Assembly (NCBI GenBank): GCA_035497315.1
Contig: DATJDU010000084.1
Location: 38,119 to 102,118 of the forward strand
Length of the DNA stretch: 64,000 nt
Reading direction: 5' to 3'
From: Andeanibacterium sp035497315
GTDB lineage: Bacteria > Pseudomonadota > Alphaproteobacteria > Sphingomonadales > Sphingomonadaceae
Position 1 is the stretch's first letter. Each line of letters opens with the position of its first letter. This document shows positions 9,485 to 17,845 of this stretch, one piece after another. The translations under genes and the position numbers were made by a program. The notes under the pieces are model-generated. The model saw only the letters and a list, made by a program, of their open reading frames with translations, was not told where the DNA came from and ran no database searches.

Positions 9485-10206
9485 GACTGGGGATATAAGT
9501 CTGAATATCCGCGTTCTCGTGCATATTCGTTAGCACTGGCCTTCGCTGACCTGACCGCCGCACGAACAAGTTCGAACAGGGATTGCAAGTCATCATTCTG
9601 ATGGCTTTTCACCTCCGCCTGATAGTCATTTACTTTCCGTATCAGCGCCAAACCTCCCGGCGCTTGCGCTAACAGGGCCTGCCTTTCGACAAAATCTTTC
9701 TGTTCAGCATATGAAAGTTCAGGGCCGCCTCGATCAGATGCCTCCTTTGCCGTCTCGCCTGGTTTGATCCGGATTCTCGCACGCTCGGCAATCGCCACAT
9801 CCGGAGCGAAGATATTTGCGAGCCGGGCATTCTCGGCGACCGACACGCGGCCGCCCCATTCACGACCAATGCGGGCCCTAATCTGTTTGATGAATGCCGG
9901 CGCCTGTTCTTGGCAGTAAGCTTGGGACTTCGCGACCATATGGTCGATAATACCGGCAAGGTCGCCCTTATCCATTTCAACCAGTCCGGAGTCTTTCATC
10001 AATTGTGTACGATAAGCTTCCCCACAACCTTGGGTTATAAAATCGAGTATGGGTGCCGAAGGAAAAAAGAACGCCGTCATAGTCCGCATATCTTCGTCAG
10101 CAGACGTTGTCGAACTTGCACCCGCTTCGGCTGCGACAACAGGGCACGGCGACAACGTCACCGATGTTATCAATGCCAGTAGACCAACCAGCCTATGCGC
10201 ATTCAT
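9481..10206 (-). CDS. secreted hypothetical protein
   Basis: I do not recognise this 241-residue protein. The ATG at 10206 is preceded by GGGGAG at about 9 bases, so I prefer it to the upstream start. It has a signal peptide ending near VVAAEAG and then a mostly helical, charged mature part with two Cys (in TQGCGEAY and QAYCQEQ). One sampled 60-base line has 32 G/C (about 53%), clearly below neighbours. It converges on aroC with a 4-base stop overlap. It may be a recent acquisition; the helical, DUF2059-like look is too weak for an assignment. Confidence 0.6.
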
Positions 10207-10309
10207 CTCAGAAAACTCCCCAGCCCACATCCAAATCAGTCGCCACTCGCGCCGACGGAACGATATTCTCGAACGGCTTTTTCAAACAAGTAGATTTGCC
10301 CAGTCCTGC

Positions 10310-10504
10310 TCAAGCAGCGCCGTTGTGAACATCCGTCATCTTACAATCGAAGGCATAGTTGGAACAGCGACCGCTTGCCACCTCATCGCAGACATTTAAC
10401 GTTGCGCCTATGTGCGAATTGACTGCGGGCGGACGGTCGCTTTGCGAAACTGCCACCTGCAGCGCAGCACTCTTGGGCGGCGGCGTTGCAAAGGAGACAA
10501 GCAT
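10310..10504 (-). CDS. possible small hypothetical protein
   Basis: This is a 64-codon frame with a GGGGAGG ribosome-binding site 8 bases before its ATG. The product has three Cys in the second half (LNVCDEVASGRCSNYAFDCK). No signal peptide or family is recognised. It lies just upstream of the secreted hypothetical gene on the same strand and in the same lower-GC region. It could be spurious. Confidence 0.3.
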   Translation of the reverse strand: MLVSFATPPPKSAALQVAVSQSDRPPAVNSHIGATLNVCDEVASGRCSNYAFDCKMTDVHNGAA

Positions 10505-10554
10505 CGTGGATGCCTCCCCGGCCGTTAATCTAGGATTCCGATCAAACTCGATTG

Positions 10555-10579
10555 ATTGATTTATTCTATCAAACCAATC
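10555..10579 (+). promoter_or_regulatory. candidate OxyR-type operator upstream of ahpC
   Basis: Bases 10555-10569 match 8 of the 10 fixed positions of one OxyR half-site (ATAGNTNNNANCTAT). They sit in a dyad of GATTG (10554-10558) with CAATC (10575-10579) and of TTGAT with ATCAA. The position about 80-105 bases before the ahpC ATG fits a peroxide-responsive promoter. No second good half-site is seen, so this is a prediction. Confidence 0.4.
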
Positions 10580-10659
10580 GGACTCTTTTGTTTGGCAGAT
10601 GAGCCATGCGCCACTATCTCGGCGTCACTGAGTTTCATCCTGACAAACGGAGCATATCG

Positions 10660-11226
10660 ATGGGTATTATCGGCAGCGAGATCAAGCCGTTCAACGCCAC
10701 CGCCTTCCAGGCCGGCAAGGACTTCTTCCAGGTTACCGACGCCGACGTGAAGGGCAAGTGGTCGGTGTTCTTCTTCTATCCGGCGGATTTCACATTCGTG
10801 TGCCCGACCGAACTGGAAGACATGGCCGACCAGTATGACGAGCTGACCAAGCTCGGCGTGGAAGTCTATTCCGTCTCCACCGACACGCATTTCAGCCACA
10901 AGGCCTGGCATGACAGCTCGCCGGCCATCGGCAAGATCAAATTCCCCATGCTGGGCGACCAGCTGCACACCATCTCGAAGAACTTCGGCGTTCTTCGCGA
11001 AGAACAGGGCCTTGCCGATCGCGGCACCTTCGTGGTCGATCCCGATGGCGTGATTCAGGTGATGGAAGTTACCTGCGAAGGCGTGGGCCGCAATGCTTCG
11101 GAACTCGTCCGCAAGATCAAGGCCGCCCAGTATGTCCGCTCGCACCCCGGCCAGGTCTGCCCTGCCAAGTGGGAAGAAGGCGAAGAGACGCTGGCCCCCT
11201 CGCTCGACCTCGTCGGCAAGATCTAA
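10660..11226 (+). CDS. ahpC: alkyl hydroperoxide reductase subunit C (peroxiredoxin)
   Basis: AhpC reduces H2O2, organic peroxides and peroxynitrite and is recycled by AhpF. The ATG at 10660 gives MGIIGSEIKPF, the family start, with GGA 8 bases upstream; the longer frame is not conserved. The 188-residue typical 2-Cys peroxiredoxin has the peroxidatic Cys48 in DFTFVCPTE and the resolving Cys167 in HPGQVCPAKW. ahpF follows after a hairpin-containing 103-base gap. Confidence 0.97.
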   Translation: MGIIGSEIKPFNATAFQAGKDFFQVTDADVKGKWSVFFFYPADFTFVCPTELEDMADQYDELTKLGVEVYSVSTDTHFSHKAWHDSSPAIGKIKFPMLGDQLHTISKNFGVLREEQGLADRGTFVVDPDGVIQVMEVTCEGVGRNASELVRKIKAAQYVRSHPGQVCPAKWEEGEETLAPSLDLVGKI

Positions 11227-11256
11227 ACCCTCGAGCCCGCACTTGCGGGACGCATG

Positions 11257-11299
11257 AGCGGCTCGGGGCGTTCCCTCCGCCCCGGGCCGCTTTTGTTTT
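11257..11299 (+). terminator. hairpin between ahpC and ahpF, possible partial terminator
   Basis: Arms 11257-11270 and 11278-11291 pair with one mismatch around a 7-base loop and are followed by TTTTGTTTT. It lies inside the ahpCF unit and could lower ahpF expression relative to ahpC. Confidence 0.75.
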
Positions 11300-11329
11300 C
11301 ACGAGACCCAAATTCAAGGAACCGAACCC

Positions 11330-12919
11330 ATGCTCGACGCCAATCTGACGCAGCAGCTCAAGACCTATCTTGCGAATCTGCGCGAGCCGATCGAGCTCGT
11401 CGCCTCGCTTGGCGACGATGCGAAGTCCGGCCAGACCCGCGAATTGCTGAACGAAATCGCCGCCCTGTCCGACAAGGTGAGCACCAGCTTCGATGGCGAT
11501 GATGCGCGCAAGCCCAGCTTCGCGATCATCCGCGCTTCCGATCACAGCCGCCAGGTTCGCTTTGCCGGCCTGCCGATGGGCCACGAATTCACTTCGCTGG
11601 TGCTCGCCCTGCTGTGGGCCGGTGGCCATCCGCCCAAGGTGGAGCAGGATGTGCTGGACCAGATCGCGGCGCTGGACGGCGATTACAATTTCGAGATGTA
11701 TTTCTCGCTCTCCTGCCACAACTGCCCGGATGTGGTGCAGGCGCTCACCCTGATGGCGCTCACCAATCCGCGCATCCACGCCACGCTGATCGAAGGCGGC
11801 ACTTTCCAGGCCGAAGTCGATGCGCGCAATGTGCTGGCCGTCCCCGCGACCTTCCTCAATGGCGAGATGTTCGCCAGCGGCAAGATGAGCGTGGAGGAGA
11901 TCCTCGCCAAGCTCGACAGCAATGCCGATGCCAAGGCGGCGGCGAAGCTGGCGGAGAAAAAGCCCTTCGAAGTGCTGGTGGTGGGCGGCGGCCCGGCCGG
12001 GGCTTCTGCCGCGATCTATACCGCGCGCAAGGGCTTTGCCACCGGCATCGCGGCGGAACGCTTTGGCGGGCAGGTGCTCGACACCATGGGGATCGAGAAC
12101 TTCATCTCCGTGCCCTATACCGAAGGGCCCAAGCTGGGCGCCGCGCTGGAGGCTCACGTCAAGGAATACGATATCGACGTGATGAACCTGCAGCAGGCCG
12201 AAAAGCTCGTGCCCGCGAAGGTGCCCGGCGGCTATCACGAAGTGGTGCTGAAGAACGGCGCCACTCTGAAGGCCCGCAGCGTGATCCTCACCACCGGGGC
12301 GCGGTGGCGCAATCTGGGCGTTCCGGGCGAGTTCGAATATCGCAACCGGGGCGTGGCCTATTGCCCGCATTGCGACGGCCCGCTGTTCAAGGGCAAGCGC
12401 GTGGCGGTGATCGGCGGCGGCAATTCCGGCGTCGAGGCGGCAATCGACCTGGCCAATATCGTGGGCCATGTCACGCTGATCGAGTTCGACCACCAGCTGC
12501 GTGCCGACCAGGTGCTGCAGGACAAGCTGCGGAGCATGCCCAACGTCACCATCCACACTTCGGCCCAGACCACCGAAGAGACCGGCGATGGGGAGCGTGT
12601 GAACGGCCTTGTCTATAAGGACCGGGAGAGCGGCGCGGAACACACTGTCGAGCTGGAAGGCGTGTTCGTCCAGATCGGGCTGGTGCCCAACAGCGAATGG
12701 CTGAAGGATTCCGGCGTGGAGCTTTCCCCGCGCGGAGAGATCGTGATCGACGACAAGGCGGCTACGAACATCCCCGGCATCTTCGCTGCGGGCGACGTGA
12801 CCACCGTGCCCTACAAGCAGATCATCATCTCGATGGGCGAAGGCGCCAAGGCGGCACTCAGCGCCTTCGACTACATCATCCGCAATGCTCCGGCGGAAGA
12901 AGTGGCCGAAGCGGCCTGA
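11330..12919 (+). CDS. ahpF: alkyl hydroperoxide reductase subunit F
   Basis: AhpF is an NADH-dependent FAD flavoprotein that reduces AhpC. The 529-residue protein has a tandem thioredoxin-fold N-terminal domain with redox motif CHNC at residues 129-132, an FAD motif GGGPAGASAAIY, the redox pair CPHC with CDGPLF, an NAD motif GGGNSGVEAA and the C-terminal FAD motif GIFAAGDVTTVP. Length and domain order are normal. It pairs with ahpC just upstream. Confidence 0.97.
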   Translation: MLDANLTQQLKTYLANLREPIELVASLGDDAKSGQTRELLNEIAALSDKVSTSFDGDDARKPSFAIIRASDHSRQVRFAGLPMGHEFTSLVLALLWAGGHPPKVEQDVLDQIAALDGDYNFEMYFSLSCHNCPDVVQALTLMALTNPRIHATLIEGGTFQAEVDARNVLAVPATFLNGEMFASGKMSVEEILAKLDSNADAKAAAKLAEKKPFEVLVVGGGPAGASAAIYTARKGFATGIAAERFGGQVLDTMGIENFISVPYTEGPKLGAALEAHVKEYDIDVMNLQQAEKLVPAKVPGGYHEVVLKNGATLKARSVILTTGARWRNLGVPGEFEYRNRGVAYCPHCDGPLFKGKRVAVIGGGNSGVEAAIDLANIVGHVTLIEFDHQLRADQVLQDKLRSMPNVTIHTSAQTTEETGDGERVNGLVYKDRESGAEHTVELEGVFVQIGLVPNSEWLKDSGVELSPRGEIVIDDKAATNIPGIFAAGDVTTVPYKQIIISMGEGAKAALSAFDYIIRNAPAEEVAEAA

Positions 12920-12941
12920 CGACCATCATCCGATGATGCAC

Positions 12942-12978
12942 AAGGCGGGCGGGGACCGAAAGGTTTCCCGCCCGCCTT
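12942..12978 (+). terminator. terminator hairpin after ahpF
   Basis: Twelve-base arms (12942-12953 and 12967-12978) pair perfectly around a 13-base loop. The T run after the stem is poor, so termination efficiency is uncertain. Confidence 0.6.
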
Positions 12979-13152
12979 GCTGAGAAAGGCGGACACTTCA
13001 GGCTGGCAATGGCTTTGCCGGTCGCCAATGACAGATGCAGAAGACACCATCTGCTTCATATGATAGTATAAAATTGGCAGGGCGGCCTTGATCCACGACA
13101 ATGCATTCCACGTTGCTCTCGTCCAGGGTTCATAGCGAATGAGAGGCCTGCA

Positions 13153-13701
13153 ATGAGTTCAACCGTCCCCTCGCGGCGTTTTGCTCCGCTGTCCATCGCT
13201 CTCCACTGGATCATGGTGCTGCTGATTGCGGCGGTCTATGCGTCCATCCTGCTGCGCGAAAACTATCCTAGGGGAAGCGATCTGCGCGAGGGCCTGAAGA
13301 CCTGGCATTTCATGCTCGGCCTGACTGTTCTTGCTCTGGTCATCGTCCGCATCGTTGCTGCCCGGATCGGCCATAAGCCGCCGATCACCCCGGAACCGCC
13401 AGCCTGGCAGGCCCTGCTCGCCAGAGTCACGCATTTTGCGCTCTATGCATTCATGCTCGCAATGCCCGTTCTGGGCTGGGTGGCCCTGAGTGCCTCGGGC
13501 AAAGCCATCCCCTTCTTCGGTCTGGAACTTCCCGCTCTCGTCGGCCCAAGCGAGGCATTGGCGGAACAGGTGGAGGAAGTGCATGAGACGATCGGCACGA
13601 TAGGATATTTCCTGATCGGCCTGCATGCCCTTGCTGCCCTCTTCCATCATTATGTCGTCAGGGACGACACGCTGAGGCGCATGTTGCCGGGTCGCCACTG
13701 A
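13153..13701 (+). CDS. cytochrome b561 family protein
   Basis: This 182-residue protein has four transmembrane helices and His residues placed to bind two b haems (LHWIM, TWHFM, THFAL and HALAALFHH). Bacterial b561 proteins move electrons across the inner membrane, often from quinol. GAGAGG lies before the ATG. The stop overlaps the start of the next membrane gene by one base, and an eight-haem cytochrome follows, so it likely passes electrons into that chain. Confidence 0.9.
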   Translation: MSSTVPSRRFAPLSIALHWIMVLLIAAVYASILLRENYPRGSDLREGLKTWHFMLGLTVLALVIVRIVAARIGHKPPITPEPPAWQALLARVTHFALYAFMLAMPVLGWVALSASGKAIPFFGLELPALVGPSEALAEQVEEVHETIGTIGYFLIGLHALAALFHHYVVRDDTLRRMLPGRH

Positions 13702-14291
13702 TGTCGACGGGCAGATCGCAAAGCCTGCTTGGCCACGATGTTCTGCCCTTCTACGCGTCGCTACTCGCTTTGTTGGGCGCGGCGCTGTTGCTTGATGCAT
13801 TGCTGCATCTTGCTAACGCAGTCTGGGTCGGGCGCTATCTGGGAATTCCGGGAACCATCCTGATCCTGGCCTCGGCCCGATATTCTCTGCGCAAACACAA
13901 GATCGTATCATGGGGCAAGCCTGCCCAGCTGCTCAAGCAGCATCAGTGGCTGGCATGGATCGGATCGCTGCTCGTGCTCGTTCATGCCGGCATCCATTTT
14001 AACGCCTGGCTGGGCTGGCTGGCCGTTGCCGCGATGCTGATCAACGTCGCCAGCGGCCTTACCGGCAAATATCTGCTGGGCCGCACGCAGAAACGCCTCG
14101 CCAACCGGCGACGGGCGCTCACGGATGCAGGCCTTTCTGCTGACGATATTGCCGAGCAGACCCATTTCGACAGCAGGACGATGGACCTCATCAAACAGTG
14201 GCGGGTGATCCACGTCCCCATCACTCTGGCCTTTGCCGGGCTGGCGCTGGCCCACATCATTGCCATCTGCCTGTTCTGGAGCTGGAAATGA
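13701..14291 (+). CDS. b-type cytochrome-like membrane protein
   Basis: This 196-residue protein has about five hydrophobic helices with His residues in HDVLPFY, LLHLANAV, KQHQWLAW, VHAGIHF, RVIHVPI and LAHIIA, a pattern fitting a di-haem b-type or ferric-reductase-like membrane cytochrome. The cytoplasmic or periplasmic loop at about 130-170 is charged. It starts inside the stop of the b561 gene, and its own stop overlaps the start of the cytochrome c gene, so the three are translationally coupled. The family is not identified with certainty. Confidence 0.75.
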   Translation: MSTGRSQSLLGHDVLPFYASLLALLGAALLLDALLHLANAVWVGRYLGIPGTILILASARYSLRKHKIVSWGKPAQLLKQHQWLAWIGSLLVLVHAGIHFNAWLGWLAVAAMLINVASGLTGKYLLGRTQKRLANRRRALTDAGLSADDIAEQTHFDSRTMDLIKQWRVIHVPITLAFAGLALAHIIAICLFWSWK

Positions 14292-15043
14292 AGGCTCCCA
14301 CCCCCCAAGCAAAGCGCGCCCTTCTGGCAGGGATTGCTATCGCGCTTGCGGTGCTGCTCGTCCTGCTTTTCGTCTACCCCCACCAGATGATCGCGCCCGG
14401 CGCGCTCATCCCTGCTCATGCCGAACTGCAGCAGGATTGCTTTGCCTGCCATGCGCCCCTGCGCGGCGCTTCTGCCGACCGATGTGTCACATGCCACATC
14501 CCTGCCGAGATCGGGGTCAAAACGACCAAGGGTCAACCGCTCCGCAGCGAGGTTCCGAAAGTTGCGTTCCACGCGCAGTTGCAGGACGCCAATTGCATGG
14601 CCTGCCACACGGATCACGCGGCTGTCCCGCTCACCGACAGCAAGCCCAAGAGCTTTGCGCACGACCTCCTCAAGCCTGAGATCGCAACGCAATGTGTCTC
14701 ATGCCACACCAAGCCCGCTGACAGCCTGCACACTACCTTCACCGGGCAATGTTCGCAGTGCCACACAACGAGCAAGTGGACACCGGCCAGTTTCGCCCAT
14801 GATCGCTACTTCCAGCTCGATGCCGATCACAATGTGGCCTGTACGACCTGCCACATCGGCAACCAGTTCAAGCGCTATACCTGTTACGGATGTCATGAAC
14901 ATCAACCCGCGCGGATCATCGCCGAGCATGCCGAGGAAGGCATCCGCAACATCGAGAACTGCGTACGCTGCCATCGTAGCCCGCATGGAGAAAGGGAAGG
15001 CGACAGAGAAGGCGAAGGCCGAGGCGAGGATCGGGACGATTGA
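14288..15043 (+). CDS. membrane-anchored octahaem cytochrome c
   Basis: This 251-residue protein has one N-terminal helix (residues 11-30) as anchor or signal and eight CXXCH haem sites at residues 51, 66, 103, 136, 155, 185, 199 and 225. The spacing and extra His residues (FAHD, DADHNV) fit cytochrome c3/c7-type multihaem proteins acting in the periplasm. The tail after the last haem is a highly charged Arg/Glu/Asp/Gly stretch. The ATG at 14288 overlaps the preceding stop; longer frames lack support. The electron acceptor is unknown. Confidence 0.9.
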   Translation: MKAPTPQAKRALLAGIAIALAVLLVLLFVYPHQMIAPGALIPAHAELQQDCFACHAPLRGASADRCVTCHIPAEIGVKTTKGQPLRSEVPKVAFHAQLQDANCMACHTDHAAVPLTDSKPKSFAHDLLKPEIATQCVSCHTKPADSLHTTFTGQCSQCHTTSKWTPASFAHDRYFQLDADHNVACTTCHIGNQFKRYTCYGCHEHQPARIIAEHAEEGIRNIENCVRCHRSPHGEREGDREGEGRGEDRDD

Positions 15044-15086
15044 GCCGGGCGGGACTATGCGTCCGGGCAGGGCGGAAAGCCGCCCC

Positions 15087-15680
15087 TCACCGCCCCCGCC
15101 TGAGCACAATATAAACCGCCCCATCCCCACCATGCCGGCGATGCGCGGCGCGCACGGCGGCTATGTCCGCGCCGTGCGGCCCTGCGGCAAGCCAGTCGAG
15201 GATCTTGGCGCGGATGGCGCCCCGGCGTTCGCCCCGGTCGGCATGTTCCACCGGGCGGGGCTTGCCCGTTACCACCAGCACCAGCCGCGCGCCCATGGCC
15301 TTGGCCTGGGCGAGGCCCCGGTCCAGCCGGACATGCGCGGCGTCGAGCGTGTGGCCGTGGAGGTCCAGCGTGAAATCGGGATCGATCCGGGCGCCCTTGA
15401 GCTTGCGCTCCCAGCTTGAGTCGAGGCCGTGGCGCTCCGGCAGGACCTGCTTGGGCACGGGAACGGCTTTGGGCGGCAATGGCGGGGGGACGCGGCCTTT
15501 GAGGGCCTTTGGCTGGTTTTTTGGGGGCGGCGGAGTGAGTGCGGCGCGTGCCCCTCCACCAGCCTTTGGCTGGTCCCCCTCCCCGGCTCGGGGAGGGGCC
15601 GGGTGGAGCGGCTTTACGGTGCTGGCCACGCGTTGCCACAGGGCTTTCTCTTCGGGCGAGAGCCCGCGCGGCGTGCGCAT
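15087..15680 (-). CDS. Smr domain protein
   Basis: This 197-residue protein has a C-terminal Smr domain (about residues 100-195) with LDLHGHTLDAAH and the VVTGK motif typical of MutS2-C-like nucleases or DNA-binding domains. The N-terminal half is Pro/Gly/Lys-rich linker. Bases 15551-15608 inside that linker form a palindromic repeat that is translated in frame. It sits downstream of mltA and tim44 on the same strand, a conserved alphaproteobacterial order. Confidence 0.9.
   Translation of the reverse strand: MRTPRGLSPEEKALWQRVASTVKPLHPAPPRAGEGDQPKAGGGARAALTPPPPKNQPKALKGRVPPPLPPKAVPVPKQVLPERHGLDSSWERKLKGARIDPDFTLDLHGHTLDAAHVRLDRGLAQAKAMGARLVLVVTGKPRPVEHADRGERRGAIRAKILDWLAAGPHGADIAAVRAAHRRHGGDGAVYIVLRRGR
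15551..15608. repeat. three-stem palindromic repeat (REP-like) inside smr
   Basis: The outer arms CTCCACC (15554-15560) and GGTGGAG (15602-15608) enclose two hairpins: ACCAGCC/GGCTGGT with loop TTT, and a perfect 9-bp C-rich/G-rich stem (15576-15584 with 15590-15598). The fold is a three-way junction, or cruciform as DNA. The sequence resembles dispersed repeats known to me from sphingomonad genomes. Confidence 0.7.
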
Positions 15681-15690
15681 GGCCGCGGCC

Positions 15691-16902
15691 TTATTCCGCG
15701 CCCAGGCGGCGCAGAGTGCCCTTGGGCAGCAGCAGCACGGCCTGTCCGCGTGTACTCATCCCGCCGGCAACCTGCCGCGCTTCCTCGCCGGCGCCCCAGA
15801 AAGTATCGAAGCGGTTGGCGCCCTTGATCGCGCCCCCGGTATCCTGCGCGATCCACAATCCGCTGGCGAGCGGGTTGTCGACATCGAGGAACACGGGCGC
15901 GCCCAAAGGCACGAATTTGGGATCGGCCGCCACCGAGCTTTGCGGGCGCACCGGCACGTTCAGCGCGCCGATCGGGCCGTCACCGGTCAGTTCGCGGAAG
16001 AACACCCAGCTCTTATTCTCGCGCATCAGGGCGCGGCCTTCTTCCGGATGTTCGCGCAGATATTGCATGATGCCCTGCATCGAGCCCGGATATTGCCCCG
16101 GCTCGCTGCCGATCAGGCCGCGTTCGCGCATCAGCGAGCCGATGCCCGCATATTCGCGCCCGTTCTGCCCGGCATAGCCGATGCGCATCACGCTGCCGTC
16201 AGGCCCGCGCAGCCGCCCGGAACCCTGGATTTGCAGGAAGAAGAATTCCACCGAATCGGCTGCCCAGCCGATCTCCAGCCCCTTGCCCGCCAGCGCGCCC
16301 TGATCGATCTCCGCCCGTTCGTAATAGGGGACGAAGCGCCCCGTCTCGTCGAAACGGCCCAGCGGCGGCTGGCCGGTACGTTCGGCCTCCGGAATATCGT
16401 CATACCAGCCGCGTGTCATATCCGGCGGCAGGGCATAGACGGGCACGTCGTAACCCGGCTGGCGCGCGCGCACCCCGGCGATCTCCGGCTCGTAATAGCC
16501 GGTGGCGAAGGCCTTGCCATCGCCTACGATGGCGGTTTCGAAGTAGGTGGCGAAGAAGCGGGGAGCATCGTCCCGATCCCAGCCCGATGCGGCCTGACAG
16601 GCCGGGCGCCAGTCGTCCTTGCGGGTAAGCCCGCTCCCATCCTCCCGCGCAGTGAGGCGGGGGCAGCTTTCGGTGAAAGACGCCAGCGCATCGCCAGCGT
16701 CATAGCGCGCGAGATTGAGCGCCCCGATTCCCTTGCCCGGCACGATTCCCGCGACCAGTGCGGAGGCGGGAGTGGGGGCAGGCGCGGGCGCCGGAAGGGA
16801 AGGTGGCGGCAGCGGGCCGGCCACCTGCGGGATCAACCTGCCGCAGGCCGAAAGCAAGGCCAGCGCGGCGAGCGAACCGAGCCCGCGCATGCTCACGGCC
16901 AT
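15691..16902 (-). CDS. mltA: membrane-bound lytic murein transglycosylase A
   Basis: MltA cleaves the MurNAc-GlcNAc bond of peptidoglycan with anhydro-ring formation. The 403-residue protein begins with a lipoprotein signal whose lipobox is LLSAC, so it is probably outer-membrane anchored. The MltA domain shows GYYEPEIAG and the 3D domain with DTGGAIKGANRFDTFWG, which holds the catalytic Asp. A second ATG at 16890 is also possible. It starts 6 bases after the tim44 gene stop. Confidence 0.95.
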   Translation of the reverse strand: MAVSMRGLGSLAALALLSACGRLIPQVAGPLPPPSLPAPAPAPTPASALVAGIVPGKGIGALNLARYDAGDALASFTESCPRLTAREDGSGLTRKDDWRPACQAASGWDRDDAPRFFATYFETAIVGDGKAFATGYYEPEIAGVRARQPGYDVPVYALPPDMTRGWYDDIPEAERTGQPPLGRFDETGRFVPYYERAEIDQGALAGKGLEIGWAADSVEFFFLQIQGSGRLRGPDGSVMRIGYAGQNGREYAGIGSLMRERGLIGSEPGQYPGSMQGIMQYLREHPEEGRALMRENKSWVFFRELTGDGPIGALNVPVRPQSSVAADPKFVPLGAPVFLDVDNPLASGLWIAQDTGGAIKGANRFDTFWGAGEEARQVAGGMSTRGQAVLLLPKGTLRRLGAE

Positions 16903-16908
16903 GGGAGT

Positions 16909-17577
16909 TCAGCCTTCGTCGGTTTCGTCGAGCAGCCAGTTCGGCCCGGGAGAAGTGACATCGCGCATGAAGGTCCATACATCGCGGCTTTCCACCGCAT
17001 CGTGCAGCGAACCGGCAATGACATTGCCATCCTTGTCCCGCGTGACAGCGGCAATATCGGCGTTGAAGCCCACCGCAATGCGCGCCATGCGCCCATCGAG
17101 CGAGGCAGAACGGATTTCCACTTCCTCGATCCGCACCAGCCGGTTCTCCAGCGTTTCGCCGGCGGCAAGACGGGCCTCGATAGCGGTGCTGAAACCTTCA
17201 TAGACGTCATCGTCGCACAGGCTGCGCAGCGTTTCCTTGTCCCCTGCCCAGAAAGCTTCGAGAATCATGCCATAGGCCGTCTTCGCCCCTTCCAGGAAGG
17301 AAGCGATGTCGAACTGCCGGTCAGCCGCGACGATGGCGCGCAGGCCCTGATCGAGCGCAGGCGGATAAAGCCCGAACTCGCGCTGGCGCAGCGGATTTTG
17401 CGAAGGCTGGGTGGGCGAGGGAGGCGCGCGGCGCGGCAGGCCCTTCTGCCCTTCGGGCTGATCGAAGCGCGTGGGCACGGGTTCTTCCTCGTGCTCGGCG
17501 CGGCGGCCCAGCACGGAATAGAGCCTCAGCCCCAGGAAGGCGGCGATCATGGCCAGGATGACAATTTCGTAGATCAT
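16909..17577 (-). CDS. Tim44/TimA family putative adaptor protein
   Basis: This 222-residue protein has one N-terminal helix (residues 2-20) and a C-terminal Tim44-like domain (about 85-215) with AFWAGDKETLRSLCDDDVYEGF. Alphaproteobacterial TimA proteins are membrane-anchored and are thought to be relatives of the mitochondrial import motor subunit. It lies between secB (divergent) and mltA, which is conserved in the class and suggests a link to envelope biogenesis or export. Confidence 0.9.
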   Translation of the reverse strand: MIYEIVILAMIAAFLGLRLYSVLGRRAEHEEEPVPTRFDQPEGQKGLPRRAPPSPTQPSQNPLRQREFGLYPPALDQGLRAIVAADRQFDIASFLEGAKTAYGMILEAFWAGDKETLRSLCDDDVYEGFSTAIEARLAAGETLENRLVRIEEVEIRSASLDGRMARIAVGFNADIAAVTRDKDGNVIAGSLHDAVESRDVWTFMRDVTSPGPNWLLDETDEG

Positions 17578-17845
17578 GAATTAGGCTCAAAACCAAGTTA
17601 CCATGGGTGGAGCCGGGAGGCACCACCCGATTGCTTCATCGTGCCTGAAATAGGTACATATTACAAATGAACAACAGGTGGACCGCATTAACGGTGCCCG
17701 GCTTGTGGCAGCAATGCGACTCCTGCATTCCGACATGCCCATGCTCCGGAGCCGTTGCGGGGCGGCATCCCAGATGCTAACCGCGCGGCCGGGCACCGCC
17801 TTTGCGCGGTGGAACTGAGCGGATTTCTTAAAGAAAGCGAACATC

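Larger units (their letters stand above)
10207..10659. other. intergenic region before ahpC
   Basis: About 450 bases of lower-GC sequence hold the candidate OxyR dyad and one doubtful small minus-strand frame. I see no RNA gene or repeat. Confidence 0.5.

Noticed and set aside
15163..17670. 835-codon plus-strand ORF
   Set aside because: It runs antisense through smr, mltA and the Tim44 gene, all clearly real on the minus strand.
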